Of a stretch of DNA of 64,000 nucleotides, positions 1-8,580 are shown piece by piece. The position numbers were made by a program, and so were the translations under genes. The notes beneath the pieces are model-generated. The model was not told where the DNA came from. It ran no database searches and was given only the letters and a program-made list of their open reading frames with translations. The DNA is from Sporomusaceae bacterium (GTDB lineage: Bacteria; Bacillota; Negativicutes; Sporomusales; UBA7701). The stretch covers positions 124,001 through 188,000 of the forward strand of contig JAVKTQ010000006.1 in assembly GCA_031460455.1 (NCBI GenBank), in the 5' to 3' direction. Every line of letters begins with the position of its first letter. The first letter of the stretch is position 1.

Positions 1-147
1 GAGGGCGGCTTTTATTTTGGCGACTTCGGCGCCGCTGTCGCGCATTTTCTGCATGTAGGCGTCGTAGGCTTCGACTTCGGCGAGGGAGGAGAAGTCGACG
101 CCCGAGTGGCGCTGTTCGTCGTAGCGCCAGCGAGGGTCGGGGCTCAT
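1..147 (-). CDS. N-terminal fragment of a probable class I SAM-dependent methyltransferase
   Basis: The reading frame starts at an ATG (145-147) preceded by AGGAGGTGACA at good spacing and runs off the left edge after 49 codons, so only the N-terminus is visible. The fragment begins MSPDPRWRYDEQRHSGVDFS and continues with an acidic stretch containing EVEAYD. From memory, this opening resembles small Firmicute class I methyltransferases of unknown substrate, in which a DPRW..Y...HxGVD segment precedes the SAM-binding domain; the SAM motifs themselves lie outside the window. It lies downstream of the TRAP operon and is separated from it by a terminator hairpin. The functional call is a weak family impression; the existence of the gene is well supported by the ribosome-binding site. 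Confidence 0.5.
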   Translation of the reverse strand, partial: MSPDPRWRYDEQRHSGVDFSSLAEVEAYDAYMQKMRDSGAEVAKIKAAL

Positions 148-177
148 GGCTGTCACCTCCTGTAATGGGACAGGGAA

Positions 178-210
178 AGGCTCCTGCGGCCGGATGGTCA
201 GCAGGAGCCT
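178..210 (-). terminator. Rho-independent terminator after dctM
   Basis: A perfect 10-bp stem (AGGCTCCTGC / GCAGGAGCCT) with a 13-base loop lies between dctM and the next gene. Read on the minus strand it is followed by TTTCCC, a short T-run. Confidence 0.6.
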
Positions 211-223
211 CGGGAGGGGGTGG

Positions 224-1483
224 TTAGATGATGATTTTGAAGAAGAGCGGCAGGTAGACTACGGCCGCGTAAACGAGGAGCAAGGCTGTGAGGAAGGGTA
301 TGACCGAACGGCTGATCTTTTCGATCGAGACGCCGGAGACGGTGCTGGCGACGTAGAGGTTGATGGCCACCGGCGGTGTTACCATGCCGATCGCCAGGCC
401 GAGTACGATCATCAGACCGAAGTGGATGAGGTCGACTCCGAGCTGGGTTATCAGCGGGAGGAATACCGGTGTGAGCAGGATGAGCGCCGAGGCTGTCTCC
501 ATGAAGAAGCCGGCGATGAAGATGACGATGTTGACGAGCAGCAGCAGGACGAATCTGTTGTCGGACATGGCGAGGATGTTTTCGGCGATGAGCTTGGGTA
601 TCTGCCAGTTGGCGAATATCCAGCTGAGCGATGCCGAGATGGCGATGATGAACATGACGACCGACATGGTGATGGCCGACCGGCAGAAGATGCGGTAGAT
701 GTCCTTCCAGCCCATGTCGCGGTAGATGAAGATGGCGACGATGAGCGCCCAGTCGACGGCGATGACGGCCGCCTCGGAGGGGGTGAAGTAGCCGGAGAAG
801 ATGCCGCCGAGGATTATGACCGGCGTGAGCAGTCCCCAGACGGCTTCGAAGAAGGTTTTGCCGACGTTCTTCCACGAGAAGGGCGAGCCTTTGGCGTAGT
901 CTCTTTTGTTGGCGATGTAGAGGGCGACGGCGATTAGCGCCAGCCCCATGAGGACGCCGGGCGCGAAGCCGTTGAGGAAGAGTTTGGCGACCGACTGGTC
1001 GGCGATGACGCAGTAGAGGATCATGGGCACGGAGGGGGGGATGACGACGCCGATGCAGCCGCCGGCGGCGATGAGGGCCGCCGAGGAGGGCACGTCGTAG
1101 AGTTTTTTGCGCAGTTCGGGGATGAGCGGGGTGCCGACGGCGGCGGTGGTCGCGGCGCCTGAACCGGAGATGGCGGCGAAGAACATCGACGCGAGCACGG
1201 CCACGACCCACAGCCCGCCTTTGAGGAAGCCGAGGATGGAATCGGCGAACTGCACGAGTTTTTCCGATATCTTGCCCTGGGCGAGAAGGTCGCCGGCGAG
1301 GATGAAGAAGGGCACGGCGACAAGGGGGAAGGAGTCGGCGCCGGCGAACATCCGCTGCGGCAGGACGAGCAGGGATACGTCCTGGGTGACGAGGATGACG
1401 AGCGCGGTGAGGCCGATGGCGATGGCGATCGGCAGGCCGAGGAAGAGCAGGAGGAAGAAGGTGCCGAATAGCATTGTGATCAT
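224..1483 (-). CDS. dctM: TRAP transporter large permease, DctM family (system 1)
   Basis: This is the 12-TM ion-coupled channel subunit of a tripartite ATP-independent periplasmic transporter in the inner membrane. The 419-residue product is of family-typical length and almost wholly hydrophobic. It has the DctM hallmarks: an N-terminal GLPIAIAIGL segment, ISGSGAATTAAVGT near residue 95, GVVIPPSVPMI near 140, TPSEAAVIAV near 225 and GMVTPPVAINL near 360. The start MITM is used because its ATG overlaps the dctQ stop codon in an ATGA junction; a much longer open frame upstream has no membrane character and is the antisense-frame shadow of dctQ. It is the last gene of ilvD-dctP-dctQ-dctM. The substrate cannot be read from the permease. 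Confidence 0.93.
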   Translation of the reverse strand: MITMLFGTFFLLLFLGLPIAIAIGLTALVILVTQDVSLLVLPQRMFAGADSFPLVAVPFFILAGDLLAQGKISEKLVQFADSILGFLKGGLWVVAVLASMFFAAISGSGAATTAAVGTPLIPELRKKLYDVPSSAALIAAGGCIGVVIPPSVPMILYCVIADQSVAKLFLNGFAPGVLMGLALIAVALYIANKRDYAKGSPFSWKNVGKTFFEAVWGLLTPVIILGGIFSGYFTPSEAAVIAVDWALIVAIFIYRDMGWKDIYRIFCRSAITMSVVMFIIAISASLSWIFANWQIPKLIAENILAMSDNRFVLLLLVNIVIFIAGFFMETASALILLTPVFLPLITQLGVDLIHFGLMIVLGLAIGMVTPPVAINLYVASTVSGVSIEKISRSVIPFLTALLLVYAAVVYLPLFFKIII

Positions 1484-1983
1484 GCCGCTTCCTCCTTGGC
1501 GGCGATTTGCCGGATGCGGCCGGCGATGCCGGCCAGGGCGTGGAGCATCATGATTATCATGCTGATCGGGATGCTGTAATAGATGTATTTCATGGGGATG
1601 GACATGGCAGGGGATATCTGGAAGACCTGCATCTGGATCATTTCTACTCCGAAGTAGGCGGCGGTCGCGAAGAAGACGAGCGACAGCAGATAGGAGATGG
1701 TTACGAACAAGGCGTGGATCTTTTGGGGGAAGGCTTCGATTACGAAGGTTATGGCGATGTGGTTGCCCCGCTTGTAGGCCAGGGTGGCGGCGAAGAAGGT
1801 GCCCCATACGAGGAGGTAGCGGGACAGTTCCTCGCTCCAGGTGAGCGCGGCGAAGAAGACCCGGCAAATGACCTGGAGCGTCGTAACCGCCACCATGGCG
1901 CAGATGATGAGGAATACGAGGAAGACGGTCGCTTTGTCGATGTAGTCGCTGGCGGCTTTTAGGAGAGTTTCAAGTTTGGCCAT
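1480..1983 (-). CDS. dctQ: TRAP transporter small permease, DctQ family (system 1)
   Basis: This is the 4-TM small membrane subunit of the TRAP carrier, pairing with DctM. It has 167 residues with hydrophobic segments near residues 19-41 (VFLVFLIICAMVAVTTL), 50-70, 88-115 and 130-155, and the DctQ-typical W(S/T)EE(L/V)(S/A)RYLLVW motif (WSEELSRYLLVWGTF, about residues 49-63). It lies 9 bases downstream of dctP and overlaps dctM by four bases, indicating translational coupling. Confidence 0.92.
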   Translation of the reverse strand: MAKLETLLKAASDYIDKATVFLVFLIICAMVAVTTLQVICRVFFAALTWSEELSRYLLVWGTFFAATLAYKRGNHIAITFVIEAFPQKIHALFVTISYLLSLVFFATAAYFGVEMIQMQVFQISPAMSIPMKYIYYSIPISMIIMMLHALAGIAGRIRQIAAKEEAA

Positions 1984-1992
1984 CGTAGCGCC

Positions 1993-3000
1993 TTACTTCT
2001 TCGCTTTCTCGATGTCTTGCAGCAGGGTGCCGAATTTCTGGCCATACTTGTCGTAGACCGGTTTTACCGCCGCCTGGAATGCCTTGCTGTCGGGCTCGAC
2101 TATTTCCATGCCTTTTTCTTTGAGGGCTTTGAGTTGTCCGTCCATCTGCTCGGCGTTCCATTTGCGCTCATGCTGGGCGGCTTCCTGGGCGGCCTTGACG
2201 AGGATGGCCTGGGTGTCTTTGTCGAAGGTCGCGAAGATTTTTTTGCTCATGAGGAATAACGCCGGCGCGTAGGTGTGTTTGGTCAGGGAGAGGTATTTCT
2301 GGGTTTCGTTGAGTTTGAAGGCGTAGATTACGTTGACGGGGTTTTCCTGGCCGTCGATGGTGCCCTGCTGGAGGGCGGTGAGGGCTTCGGTCCAGGCCAT
2401 GGGGACGGCGTTGGCGCCGAGGGTTTTGAAGGTGTCTATGTAGACGGGGTTTTCCATGACCCTGATTTTGAGGCCGGCCATGTCGGCAGGCGATTTGACG
2501 GCTTTTTTGGAGTTGGTGAGGTTGCGGAAGCCGCGTTCGGCGTAGGCCAGACCTTTGAGGTTCATGGCGTCGAGTTTGGCGAGTACTTTTTGGCCGACTT
2601 CGCCGTCGAGGACTTTGTAGGCTTCCTGGGGAGAGGCGAACAGGAAGGGCATTTCGAAGGCCGCGAGTTCGGGCAGGAAGTTGGCCACCGGCCCGTTGGT
2701 GATTACGCCCATGTGGACGGTGCCGAGCTGCATGCCTTCGATGAGGGTGCGCTCGTCGCCGAGGGAGGCGTTGGGGTGGATTTCGACTTTGACCATGCCT
2801 TTGGTGCGCTGTTCGACGAGTTCTTTGAATTTGACGGCGGCGATGTGGAAGCCGTCTTTCTCGTTTACGACGTGGGCCAGTTTGATGGTTTTCGGCTCGT
2901 TTTTGGCCGGTTCTGGTTTGGCGCCGCCGCCACAGGCGGATACGAGGAAGGTGACGGTGAGCAGCAGGGCGACGACGAAGAAAAGCTTACTTTTTGACAT
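1993..3000 (-). CDS. dctP: TRAP transporter substrate-binding lipoprotein, DctP family (system 1)
   Basis: This is the extracytoplasmic solute receptor of TRAP system 1. It has 335 residues, with a lipoprotein signal peptide (SKSKLFFVV...TFLVSAC; lipobox VSAC, Cys about residue 23) followed by a GGG-KPEPAK linker. Family features include IKLAHV.NEKD, KFKELVEQRTKGMVKVEI, LRTL-like DERTLIEGMQLGTVHMG, and the ligand-binding Arg region LKIRVMENPVYIDTFKTLGANAVPM followed by ALQQGTIDGQENPVN. The gene starts at an ATG with AAGGAGGCTCCCC upstream, only 28 bases after ilvD, so it is probably co-transcribed with that dehydratase. DctP proteins of this subgroup usually bind C4-dicarboxylates, 2-hydroxyacids or sugar acids, but the ligand is not determined here. 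Confidence 0.93.
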   Translation of the reverse strand: MSKSKLFFVVALLLTVTFLVSACGGGAKPEPAKNEPKTIKLAHVVNEKDGFHIAAVKFKELVEQRTKGMVKVEIHPNASLGDERTLIEGMQLGTVHMGVITNGPVANFLPELAAFEMPFLFASPQEAYKVLDGEVGQKVLAKLDAMNLKGLAYAERGFRNLTNSKKAVKSPADMAGLKIRVMENPVYIDTFKTLGANAVPMAWTEALTALQQGTIDGQENPVNVIYAFKLNETQKYLSLTKHTYAPALFLMSKKIFATFDKDTQAILVKAAQEAAQHERKWNAEQMDGQLKALKEKGMEIVEPDSKAFQAAVKPVYDKYGQKFGTLLQDIEKAKK

Positions 3001-3028
3001 GAGGGGAGCCTCCTTTTTAAATATGAAT

Positions 3029-4693
3029 TTATTGGTTCGGCGCCTTGAGGACGGCGCCGGTGCTGGCGGACGTGACCATGGCGGCGTATCTTGCCAGGTA
3101 GCCGGTGGTGACTTTGGGGGCCGGCTTTTTCCAGGCGGCTTTGCGTTTGGCGAGTTCGGCGGCGCTGAGTTCGACGTTGAGGGTGCGGCCGGGGATGTCG
3201 AGTTTGATGACGTCGCCGTCGCGGACGAGGGCGATGGGGCCGCCGCTCATGGCTTCGGGGGAGACGTGGCCGACGCAGGCGCCGCGGGTGGCGCCGCTGA
3301 AGCGGCCGTCGGTGAGGAGGGCGACTTTGAGGCCCATGCCGGCGATGACGGCGGTGGGGTTGAGCATTTCTTTCATGCCGGGGCCGCCCTGGGGTCCTTC
3401 GTAGCGGATGACGACGACGTCGCCATCTTTGATTTTTTTGGCGAGGATGGCGGCGATGGCGGCGTCTTCGGAGTCGAAGACGCGGGCGATGCCTTTGAAG
3501 ACGAGCATGTCGTCGGCAACGGCGCTTTCTTTGACGACGGCGCCTTCGGGGGCGAGGTTGCCTTTGAGGATGGCTATGCCGCCGGTTTTGCGGTAGGGGT
3601 CGTCGACGTTGTGGATGACTTCGGGCCGGGCAATGGCGGCATTTTTGATCCGTTGGGCGACGGCGCCGTCGACGGTGAGGGCGTCGGTGTGGATGAGGCC
3701 CAGTTTGGCGAGTTCTTTCATGACGGCGCTGATGCCGCCGGCTTCGTTGAGGTCCTGGAGGTGGTGGCTGCCGCCGGGGCTGAGCTTGGTGATGTAGGGG
3801 GTTTTGGCGCTGATGGCGTCAAAGAGGCTGAGGGGGAGCTCGAGGCCGGCGTCGTAGGCGATGGCGGGCAGGTGAAGGACGGTGTTGGAGGAGCCGCCGA
3901 TGCCCATGTCGACGGCGACGGCGTTTTCGAAGGCTTTCATGGTCATGATGTCGCGCGGTTTGATGTCTTTGGCGATGAGGGCCATGACGGCTTCGCCGGC
4001 TTTTTTGGCAAGGGCGCGGCGGGCGCCGAAGTAGGCGGCGGGGATGGTGCCGTTGCCGGGCAGGCCCATGCCGAGGGCTTCGGTGAGGCAGTTCATTGTG
4101 TTGGCGGTGAAGAGGCCGGCGCAGGAGCCGCAGCCGGGGCAGGCGTCCTTTTCGAGGCTGTCGAGTTCGGCGGCGGTGATTTTGCCGGCTTCGAAGAGGC
4201 CGGCGGCTTCGAAGGCCTGGCTGACGCTGATGTCTTTGCCCTGGTGGCGGCCGGCGAGCATGGGGCCGCCGCTGACGACGACGGCGGGGATGTTGAGGCG
4301 GGCCGCGGCCATGAGCATGCCGGGGACGATTTTGTCGCAGTTGGGAATGAGGACGAGGCCGTCGAAACCGTGGGCTACGGCCATGGCTTCGATGGAGTCG
4401 GCGATGAGTTCGCGGCTGGCGAGAGGGAATTTCATGCCGTCGTGGCCCATGGCGATGCCGTCGCAGATGCCGATGGCGGGGAATTCGGCCGGGGTGCCGC
4501 CGGCGGCGGAGACGCCGAGTTTGACGGCGTCGGCGATGTCGCGGAGGTGGAAGTGGCCGGGGATGATTTCGTTGAAGGAGTTGCAGATGCCGATGAGGGG
4601 TTTTTTGAGGTCTTCGGCTGTGTATCCCATGGCGTAGAAAAGCGAGCGGTGGGCGGCCCGGGTGGAGCCTTTTTTGACGATGTCACTGCGCAT
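3029..4693 (-). CDS. ilvD: Dihydroxy-acid dehydratase family protein (IlvD/Edd)
   Basis: This 554-residue protein has full-length IlvD architecture. The classical reaction is dehydration of 2,3-dihydroxy-isovalerate or -methylvalerate in branched-chain amino acid synthesis, using an Fe-S cluster. Fe-S ligand regions are visible: [10 protein letters not shown] (about residue 120), [19 protein letters not shown] (about 190) and the [13 protein letters not shown] opening. The C-terminal swivel part includes [15 protein letters not shown] and [20 protein letters not shown]. The start MRSDIVKKG is set by GGGAGAGGATAAC just upstream; the open frame continues further but without a usable site. It is not beside other ilv or leu genes but directly ahead of dctPQM, so a role in catabolising an imported hydroxy- or sugar-acid is possible. 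The sequence itself looks like ordinary IlvD. Confidence 0.9.
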   Translation of the reverse strand: MRSDIVKKGSTRAAHRSLFYAMGYTAEDLKKPLIGICNSFNEIIPGHFHLRDIADAVKLGVSAAGGTPAEFPAIGICDGIAMGHDGMKFPLASRELIADSIEAMAVAHGFDGLVLIPNCDKIVPGMLMAAARLNIPAVVVSGGPMLAGRHQGKDISVSQAFEAAGLFEAGKITAAELDSLEKDACPGCGSCAGLFTANTMNCLTEALGMGLPGNGTIPAAYFGARRALAKKAGEAVMALIAKDIKPRDIMTMKAFENAVAVDMGIGGSSNTVLHLPAIAYDAGLELPLSLFDAISAKTPYITKLSPGGSHHLQDLNEAGGISAVMKELAKLGLIHTDALTVDGAVAQRIKNAAIARPEVIHNVDDPYRKTGGIAILKGNLAPEGAVVKESAVADDMLVFKGIARVFDSEDAAIAAILAKKIKDGDVVVIRYEGPQGGPGMKEMLNPTAVIAGMGLKVALLTDGRFSGATRGACVGHVSPEAMSGGPIALVRDGDVIKLDIPGRTLNVELSAAELAKRKAAWKKPAPKVTTGYLARYAAMVTSASTGAVLKAPNQ

Positions 4694-4814
4694 GTTATCC
4701 TCTCCCTTGTTTAGGTTTTGGTTCAATCTTACCGGAATTCGCCCGAAATTTATTTCAATTATTTGTGGAAAATTTGGAAAATCCTGCTGCAAGTTTACGG
4801 GAGTTGTTGGCAGA

Positions 4815-4838
4815 GCAGATGGGGCCTTATCGGCGGCC
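4815..4838. repeat. Solo right-end of the interspersed structured repeat
   Basis: These 24 bases match the right end of the repeat at 17122-17241 at 22 of 24 positions (GCAGATGGGG-CTTAT-GGCGGCC pattern). No left end is present in the preceding 120 bases, so this is a solo end or a degenerate copy. It contains the TAA stop (4827-4829) of the response regulator gene. Confidence 0.55.
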
Positions 4839-5549
4839 TGAATTTTTGCGGTACTGGAGCGGGGATATCCCATGCCGGTTTTTGAAGCAGGTGGTGAAGT
4901 AGGCGGCGTCTTTGAAGCCGACGCGGCCGGCGATTTCGGTGACGGTCAGGTCGGTGGCGGCAAGCATTTCCTCTGCTTTGGCGAGGCGCAGGTCCTGGAC
5001 GAAGTCGACGACGGACCGGCCGGTGAGTTGTTTGAAGGTGCGGCTGAGGTGGAACTGGCTGATGTAGACGGTTTTGGCGATGTCCTGGAGTTTGATGGAG
5101 CCGTCGAGGTTGTCGCGGATGTATTGTTCGACTTTGGCGACGAGCGGCGGTTTGCGGTCGGGGATGTCGGGAGCGGGGGCCGCCGCTGTTTTGGCGATGA
5201 GGGCGGCGACTTCGGCGGGACGCACCGGTTTCAATAGGTAGTCGGCGACGCCGGCGCGGAGGGCGGTGCGGGCGTAGTCGAATTCGTTGTAGGCGGAGAC
5301 GATGACGATGTTGGCGCCGGGGCTGTCGGCGAGGATGCGTTCGGCGGCCTTGAGGCCGTCGCAGCCTGGCATGCGGATGTCGAGGAATGTGAGGTCGGGG
5401 CGGTGCTCTTGAGCGAGGCGGACGGCGTCGAGGCCGTTGTCGGCCTCCAGGCAGAGGGCGACGGGGAGCCGTTCTTTGGCTATGACTTTTTTTATGAAGG
5501 TGCGGACGGTGATTTCGTCGTCGGCGACGAGGATTTTAATGTCCCGCAT
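4827..5549 (-). CDS. AraC-type response regulator of the two-component pair for the TRAP/ilvD locus
   Basis: This 240-residue YesN-like regulator has an N-terminal receiver domain (residues 1-120) with the acidic pair near DDE (10-12), the phospho-acceptor Asp in [11 protein letters not shown] (about 57) and the conserved KP in [10 protein letters not shown]-terminal AraC/XylS double helix-turn-helix follows (about 140-236: [26 protein letters not shown] and [28 protein letters not shown]). It overlaps the kinase gene upstream by 14 bases. By position it most likely controls ilvD-dctPQM immediately downstream and perhaps the second TRAP operon. Its last codons and stop fall in a solo repeat end. 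Confidence 0.92.
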   Translation of the reverse strand: MRDIKILVADDEITVRTFIKKVIAKERLPVALCLEADNGLDAVRLAQEHRPDLTFLDIRMPGCDGLKAAERILADSPGANIVIVSAYNEFDYARTALRAGVADYLLKPVRPAEVAALIAKTAAAPAPDIPDRKPPLVAKVEQYIRDNLDGSIKLQDIAKTVYISQFHLSRTFKQLTGRSVVDFVQDLRLAKAEEMLAATDLTVTEIAGRVGFKDAAYFTTCFKNRHGISPLQYRKNSGRR

Positions 5550-7125
5550 TTTTGTTACCGCCTATCGCCGGGAAGGTGAGTTCGACGGTGGTTCCCCGGC
5601 CTTTTGCGCTGTCGATGGCAAAGCTGAACTGGTCTTTGAAGTAGTATTGCAGCCGGTTTTTGACGCTGCCGAGGCCGATGCCGCCGCCTTTGCCGGCGGG
5701 AGGTACGGCCTGAGGGTCGAAGCCCAGCCCGTTGTCGGTGACGCGGCAGAGGAGGCTGTCGCTTCTGCGGCGGACGGTGATTGTTATGGCGCCTTCGCCG
5801 CCGCTGAGTTCGAAGCCGTGGACGATGGCGTTTTCGATGAGAGGCTGCAGGAGCATGCAGGGGATGAGGGTTTCGTCGAGGCCGGGCTGGAGGTCGAAGG
5901 CGACCTTGAGTCGGCTGCCGAAGCGGGATTGCTGGATGTGGAGGTAGTTGTCGAGCATTTTGAGTTCTTCGCGCAGGGGGATGAGTTCTTCGGTTTTCCG
6001 CAAGGTGAAGCGCAGGAGGTCGGAGAGGCTCCAGACGAGGTTGGCGACTTTTTCGGCGCCGTCGATGTAGGCCATCTGGGCGATGGTGTTGAGGGTGTTG
6101 AAGAGGAAGTGGGGGTTTATCTGCGACTGGAGGAGTTTGAAGTCGGCTTCGCGCAAGGCCTGTTCCAGCCTGGCGGAGGCGATCTGCTCCTTGACGAGGG
6201 AGAGGCGGCTGTTGTCGAGCTCTTTTTGGCGCAGGGCGGCGGCGGACATTTCGGTGACGAGGCTGGCGATGGCGAAGGTGGCTTCGGCGGCGGCGTAGAG
6301 GCGGCTTTTGGGCTCGATGCGGATGGCGGTGGAGCCTGCGAGGAGGTCGCCGACGAGGATGCGGTAGCGCGCGGCCAAGTCTTCGATGGTGCGCTGTAGC
6401 TCGTCAGGGTCGGGTTTACTGAGGTAGACCTGGCCGCAGCGGATGTAGCCGATGACGGTGGCGCTGTCGAAGATGGGGATGATGATGCTGGCGACGTCGT
6501 TGCAGCATTGGAAGAGGTGCGGACGGTGGGTGCGGCCGATGTCGCCGATGACTTTTTCGACGTAGCCGCCGCAGTGGCGCCCGCCGCTGGCGGTGTCGAG
6601 GAGGGCGCAGAAGCGGGGGTAGTTGTCGGCTTTGACGACGGTTTCGCCGGCGGTGTCGATGATGGTGAGGCTGAGGCCGATGGCTTCGGAGAGTTTGTTG
6701 AGCAGGCCGCGGATGACGTCGAGGTCGAGGAGGGCGCGGATGTCGGCTTCGCCGGCCGCCCGGTCTGGTGACGGGGGCTGGGCGAGGAGGCGCTGGAATT
6801 TGGAGGGGGTGTAGACGATGATGAGTTTGAGTTCTGTGTCGGCGTCGTTGATGACTTTGTGGCGGGTGTAGGGGTGGATGTGCCTGATGTCGCCCGGCCG
6901 GAGGCGGTAGGCCTGGCCGTCGATGATCTGGGTGCCTGTGCCGGAAACGACATATATGACCTGTTCGTCGCCGGAGTGGAGGTGCTCGTCCTGGGTGGTG
7001 CGGGGGTAGAAGGTGATGAGGCCTACGCTCATTCTTTCGATGTCGAGGTTGCTCGGCTCGACGAACCAGAGGATGCTGCCCCATTCGAAGTATTGGCTTT
7101 GGCCAAGCTGGCTGATTTCCGCCAT
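5536..7125 (-). CDS. Cupin-PocR-LytS-type sensor histidine kinase
   Basis: This 529-residue soluble kinase has an unusual sensor arrangement. Residues about 1-115 form a cupin (EHLHSGDEQVIYVVSGTG...PGDIRHIHPYTRH, with His residues placed as metal ligands). Residues about 130-275 form a PocR-type ligand domain (LLNKLSEAIGLSLTIIDTAGE, then RHCGGYVEK... and IIPIFDSATVIGYIRCGQVY). A coiled segment leads to the His_kinase domain, with the phospho-acceptor His in NPHFLFNTLN (about 339), and a GHKL ATPase (VTDNGLGFDP, GIGLGSVKNRL). There is no transmembrane segment, so it senses a cytoplasmic ligand. The ATG follows AGGGAGG. It overlaps the regulator gene and sits between two TRAP operons, which suggests that it senses the imported acid or a product of it; the ligand is unknown. 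Confidence 0.92.
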   Translation of the reverse strand: MAEISQLGQSQYFEWGSILWFVEPSNLDIERMSVGLITFYPRTTQDEHLHSGDEQVIYVVSGTGTQIIDGQAYRLRPGDIRHIHPYTRHKVINDADTELKLIIVYTPSKFQRLLAQPPSPDRAAGEADIRALLDLDVIRGLLNKLSEAIGLSLTIIDTAGETVVKADNYPRFCALLDTASGGRHCGGYVEKVIGDIGRTHRPHLFQCCNDVASIIIPIFDSATVIGYIRCGQVYLSKPDPDELQRTIEDLAARYRILVGDLLAGSTAIRIEPKSRLYAAAEATFAIASLVTEMSAAALRQKELDNSRLSLVKEQIASARLEQALREADFKLLQSQINPHFLFNTLNTIAQMAYIDGAEKVANLVWSLSDLLRFTLRKTEELIPLREELKMLDNYLHIQQSRFGSRLKVAFDLQPGLDETLIPCMLLQPLIENAIVHGFELSGGEGAITITVRRRSDSLLCRVTDNGLGFDPQAVPPAGKGGGIGLGSVKNRLQYYFKDQFSFAIDSAKGRGTTVELTFPAIGGNKNAGH

Positions 7126-7182
7126 CGGGTTGGCCTCCCTCCTGCCGCCTTTGTCGGGCGGGTTTTGTTTTCCGGCTTAACG

Positions 7183-7211
7183 GGAAAAGACCGGATGCGC
7201 GATCCGGTCTT
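7183..7211 (-). terminator. Terminator after the second TRAP operon
   Basis: A 10-bp perfect stem AAGACCGGAT / ATCCGGTCTT with a 5-base loop, followed on the minus strand by TTCC, lies between dctM (system 2) and the kinase gene. It separates the transporter operon from the regulatory pair. Confidence 0.6.
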
Positions 7212-7235
7212 GGAATGCCGTGCGGATTGCGTAGG

Positions 7236-8537
7236 TTATTTGATCATTAATTTTGGCATGTAGAGGACGATTTCGGGGTAGATGGTGATGAGGGCGGTCA
7301 TGATGAGCATGATGAGGAAGGACGGCATGGCGTAGCGGGCGATTTTGAAGAGGTCGTCGCCGACGAGGCCGTTGATGACGAAGAGGTTGAAGCCGACGGG
7401 CGGGGTGATCTGGGCGAGCTCGATCATGATGACGAGGTAGATGCCGAACCAGACGGGGTCGAAGCCGGCGGCCTTGATGAGCGGGGCGGTGATGGGCAGG
7501 CTCATGACGATCATGGAGAAGCCGTCGAGGAGGCAGCCCATGATGAGGTACATGACGGAGAGGATGGAGATGAGCACGTAGGGGGAGACGCCGAGGGCGG
7601 CGATGTATTTGGTGATGGCGGCGGGGATGCCGAGGTAGCCGACGGCGACGGATAGGAAGGAGGCGCCGGCGACGATCCACATGATCATGCAGGAGGTTTT
7701 GACCGAGCCCATGAGGGCGGATGTGAAGATTTCCCGGTTCATGCTGCGGGAGACGAAGGCGAAGAAGATGGCGCCGATGACGCCGACGGCGGCCGCTTCG
7801 GTGGGGGTGGCCCAGCCGAGGTAGATGCTGCCGAGGACCATGACGATGAGGAAGATGACGGGCAGCAGCAGGGGGAGGGATTTGAGGCGGTCATTCCAGG
7901 TGTAGGCGAGGTCGCTGCGGGGCGCGAGCTCGGGGTTTATGAGGCAGCGGATGACGACATAGCCGCTGAAGCCGGCGGCGAGGATGACGCCGGGGATGAC
8001 GCCGGCGATGAAGAGTTTGCCGATGCTGACGTCGGCGACGATGCCGTAGACGAGCATGACCATGCTGGGGGGAATGAGGAAGCCGAGGGTGCCGGCGCCG
8101 GCCAGCGAGCCGAGGCAGAGGCCGCGGTCGTAGTTGCGCTTTAATAGTTCGGGGAGGGTGATTTTGCCGACGGTGGCGGTGGTGGCGGCCGAGGAGCCGC
8201 TGACGGCGGCGAAGAGGGTGCAGGCGCAGATGTTTACGTGGAGCAGGCGTCCGGGTAGACTGTCCATCCACGGGGAAAGTCCCTTGAAGAGGTTTTCGGA
8301 GATTTTGCTTTTGAAGAGTAGTTCGCCCATGAAGATGAACAGCGGCAGGGCGATCATGGTGGAGCCGCTGGTGCCGTTCCAGACGATGTTGGCCATGACG
8401 GCCATGGGGTCGACGCCGGTGAAGAAGAAGAAGCCGATGGCGCCTACGAGGAAGAGGGATATGCCGATCCAGACGGTGGTGCCGAGAAAAAAGGCCAGAC
8501 AGGCCAGGAGGATGAAGGATATTGTCAATACGTCCAT
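7236..8537 (-). CDS. dctM: TRAP transporter large permease, DctM family (system 2)
   Basis: This is the 433-residue, 12-TM channel subunit of the second TRAP transporter. Family signatures are AVSGSSAATTATVGKITLPEL (about residues 90-110), GFLIPPSMVMLVYGIV (about 135-150), ATPTEAAAVGVIGAIFF (about 235) and AQITPPVGFNLFVINGL (about 385). The start MDVLTISF is preceded by GGGAGGCGAACCCAT. It is clearly diverged from the system 1 DctM (different motif wording throughout), so the two systems are not a recent duplication. It is transcribed after dctQ with a 43-base gap. Confidence 0.93.
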   Translation of the reverse strand: MDVLTISFILLACLAFFLGTTVWIGISLFLVGAIGFFFFTGVDPMAVMANIVWNGTSGSTMIALPLFIFMGELLFKSKISENLFKGLSPWMDSLPGRLLHVNICACTLFAAVSGSSAATTATVGKITLPELLKRNYDRGLCLGSLAGAGTLGFLIPPSMVMLVYGIVADVSIGKLFIAGVIPGVILAAGFSGYVVIRCLINPELAPRSDLAYTWNDRLKSLPLLLPVIFLIVMVLGSIYLGWATPTEAAAVGVIGAIFFAFVSRSMNREIFTSALMGSVKTSCMIMWIVAGASFLSVAVGYLGIPAAITKYIAALGVSPYVLISILSVMYLIMGCLLDGFSMIVMSLPITAPLIKAAGFDPVWFGIYLVIMIELAQITPPVGFNLFVINGLVGDDLFKIARYAMPSFLIMLIMTALITIYPEIVLYMPKLMIK

Positions 8538-8580
8538 ATGGGTTCGCCTCCCCTAATGATTGTTGTGTGCCGCATGATGT

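Noticed and set aside
1484-1867. A 128-residue N-terminal extension of DctM
   Set aside because: It reads out of frame through dctQ and is Arg/His/Pro-rich; the ATGA junction at 1480-1483 gives the natural start.
2681-4714. A 677-codon plus-strand open frame across dctP and ilvD
   Set aside because: It is the antisense shadow of high-GC genes: low complexity, rich in Gly/Asp/Val, no ribosome-binding site, while the minus strand encodes well-recognised proteins.
4694-4873. A 60-residue N-terminal extension of IlvD
   Set aside because: The extension has no family similarity and no start site, overlaps the end of the response regulator gene, and the ATG at 4693 has a good ribosome-binding site.
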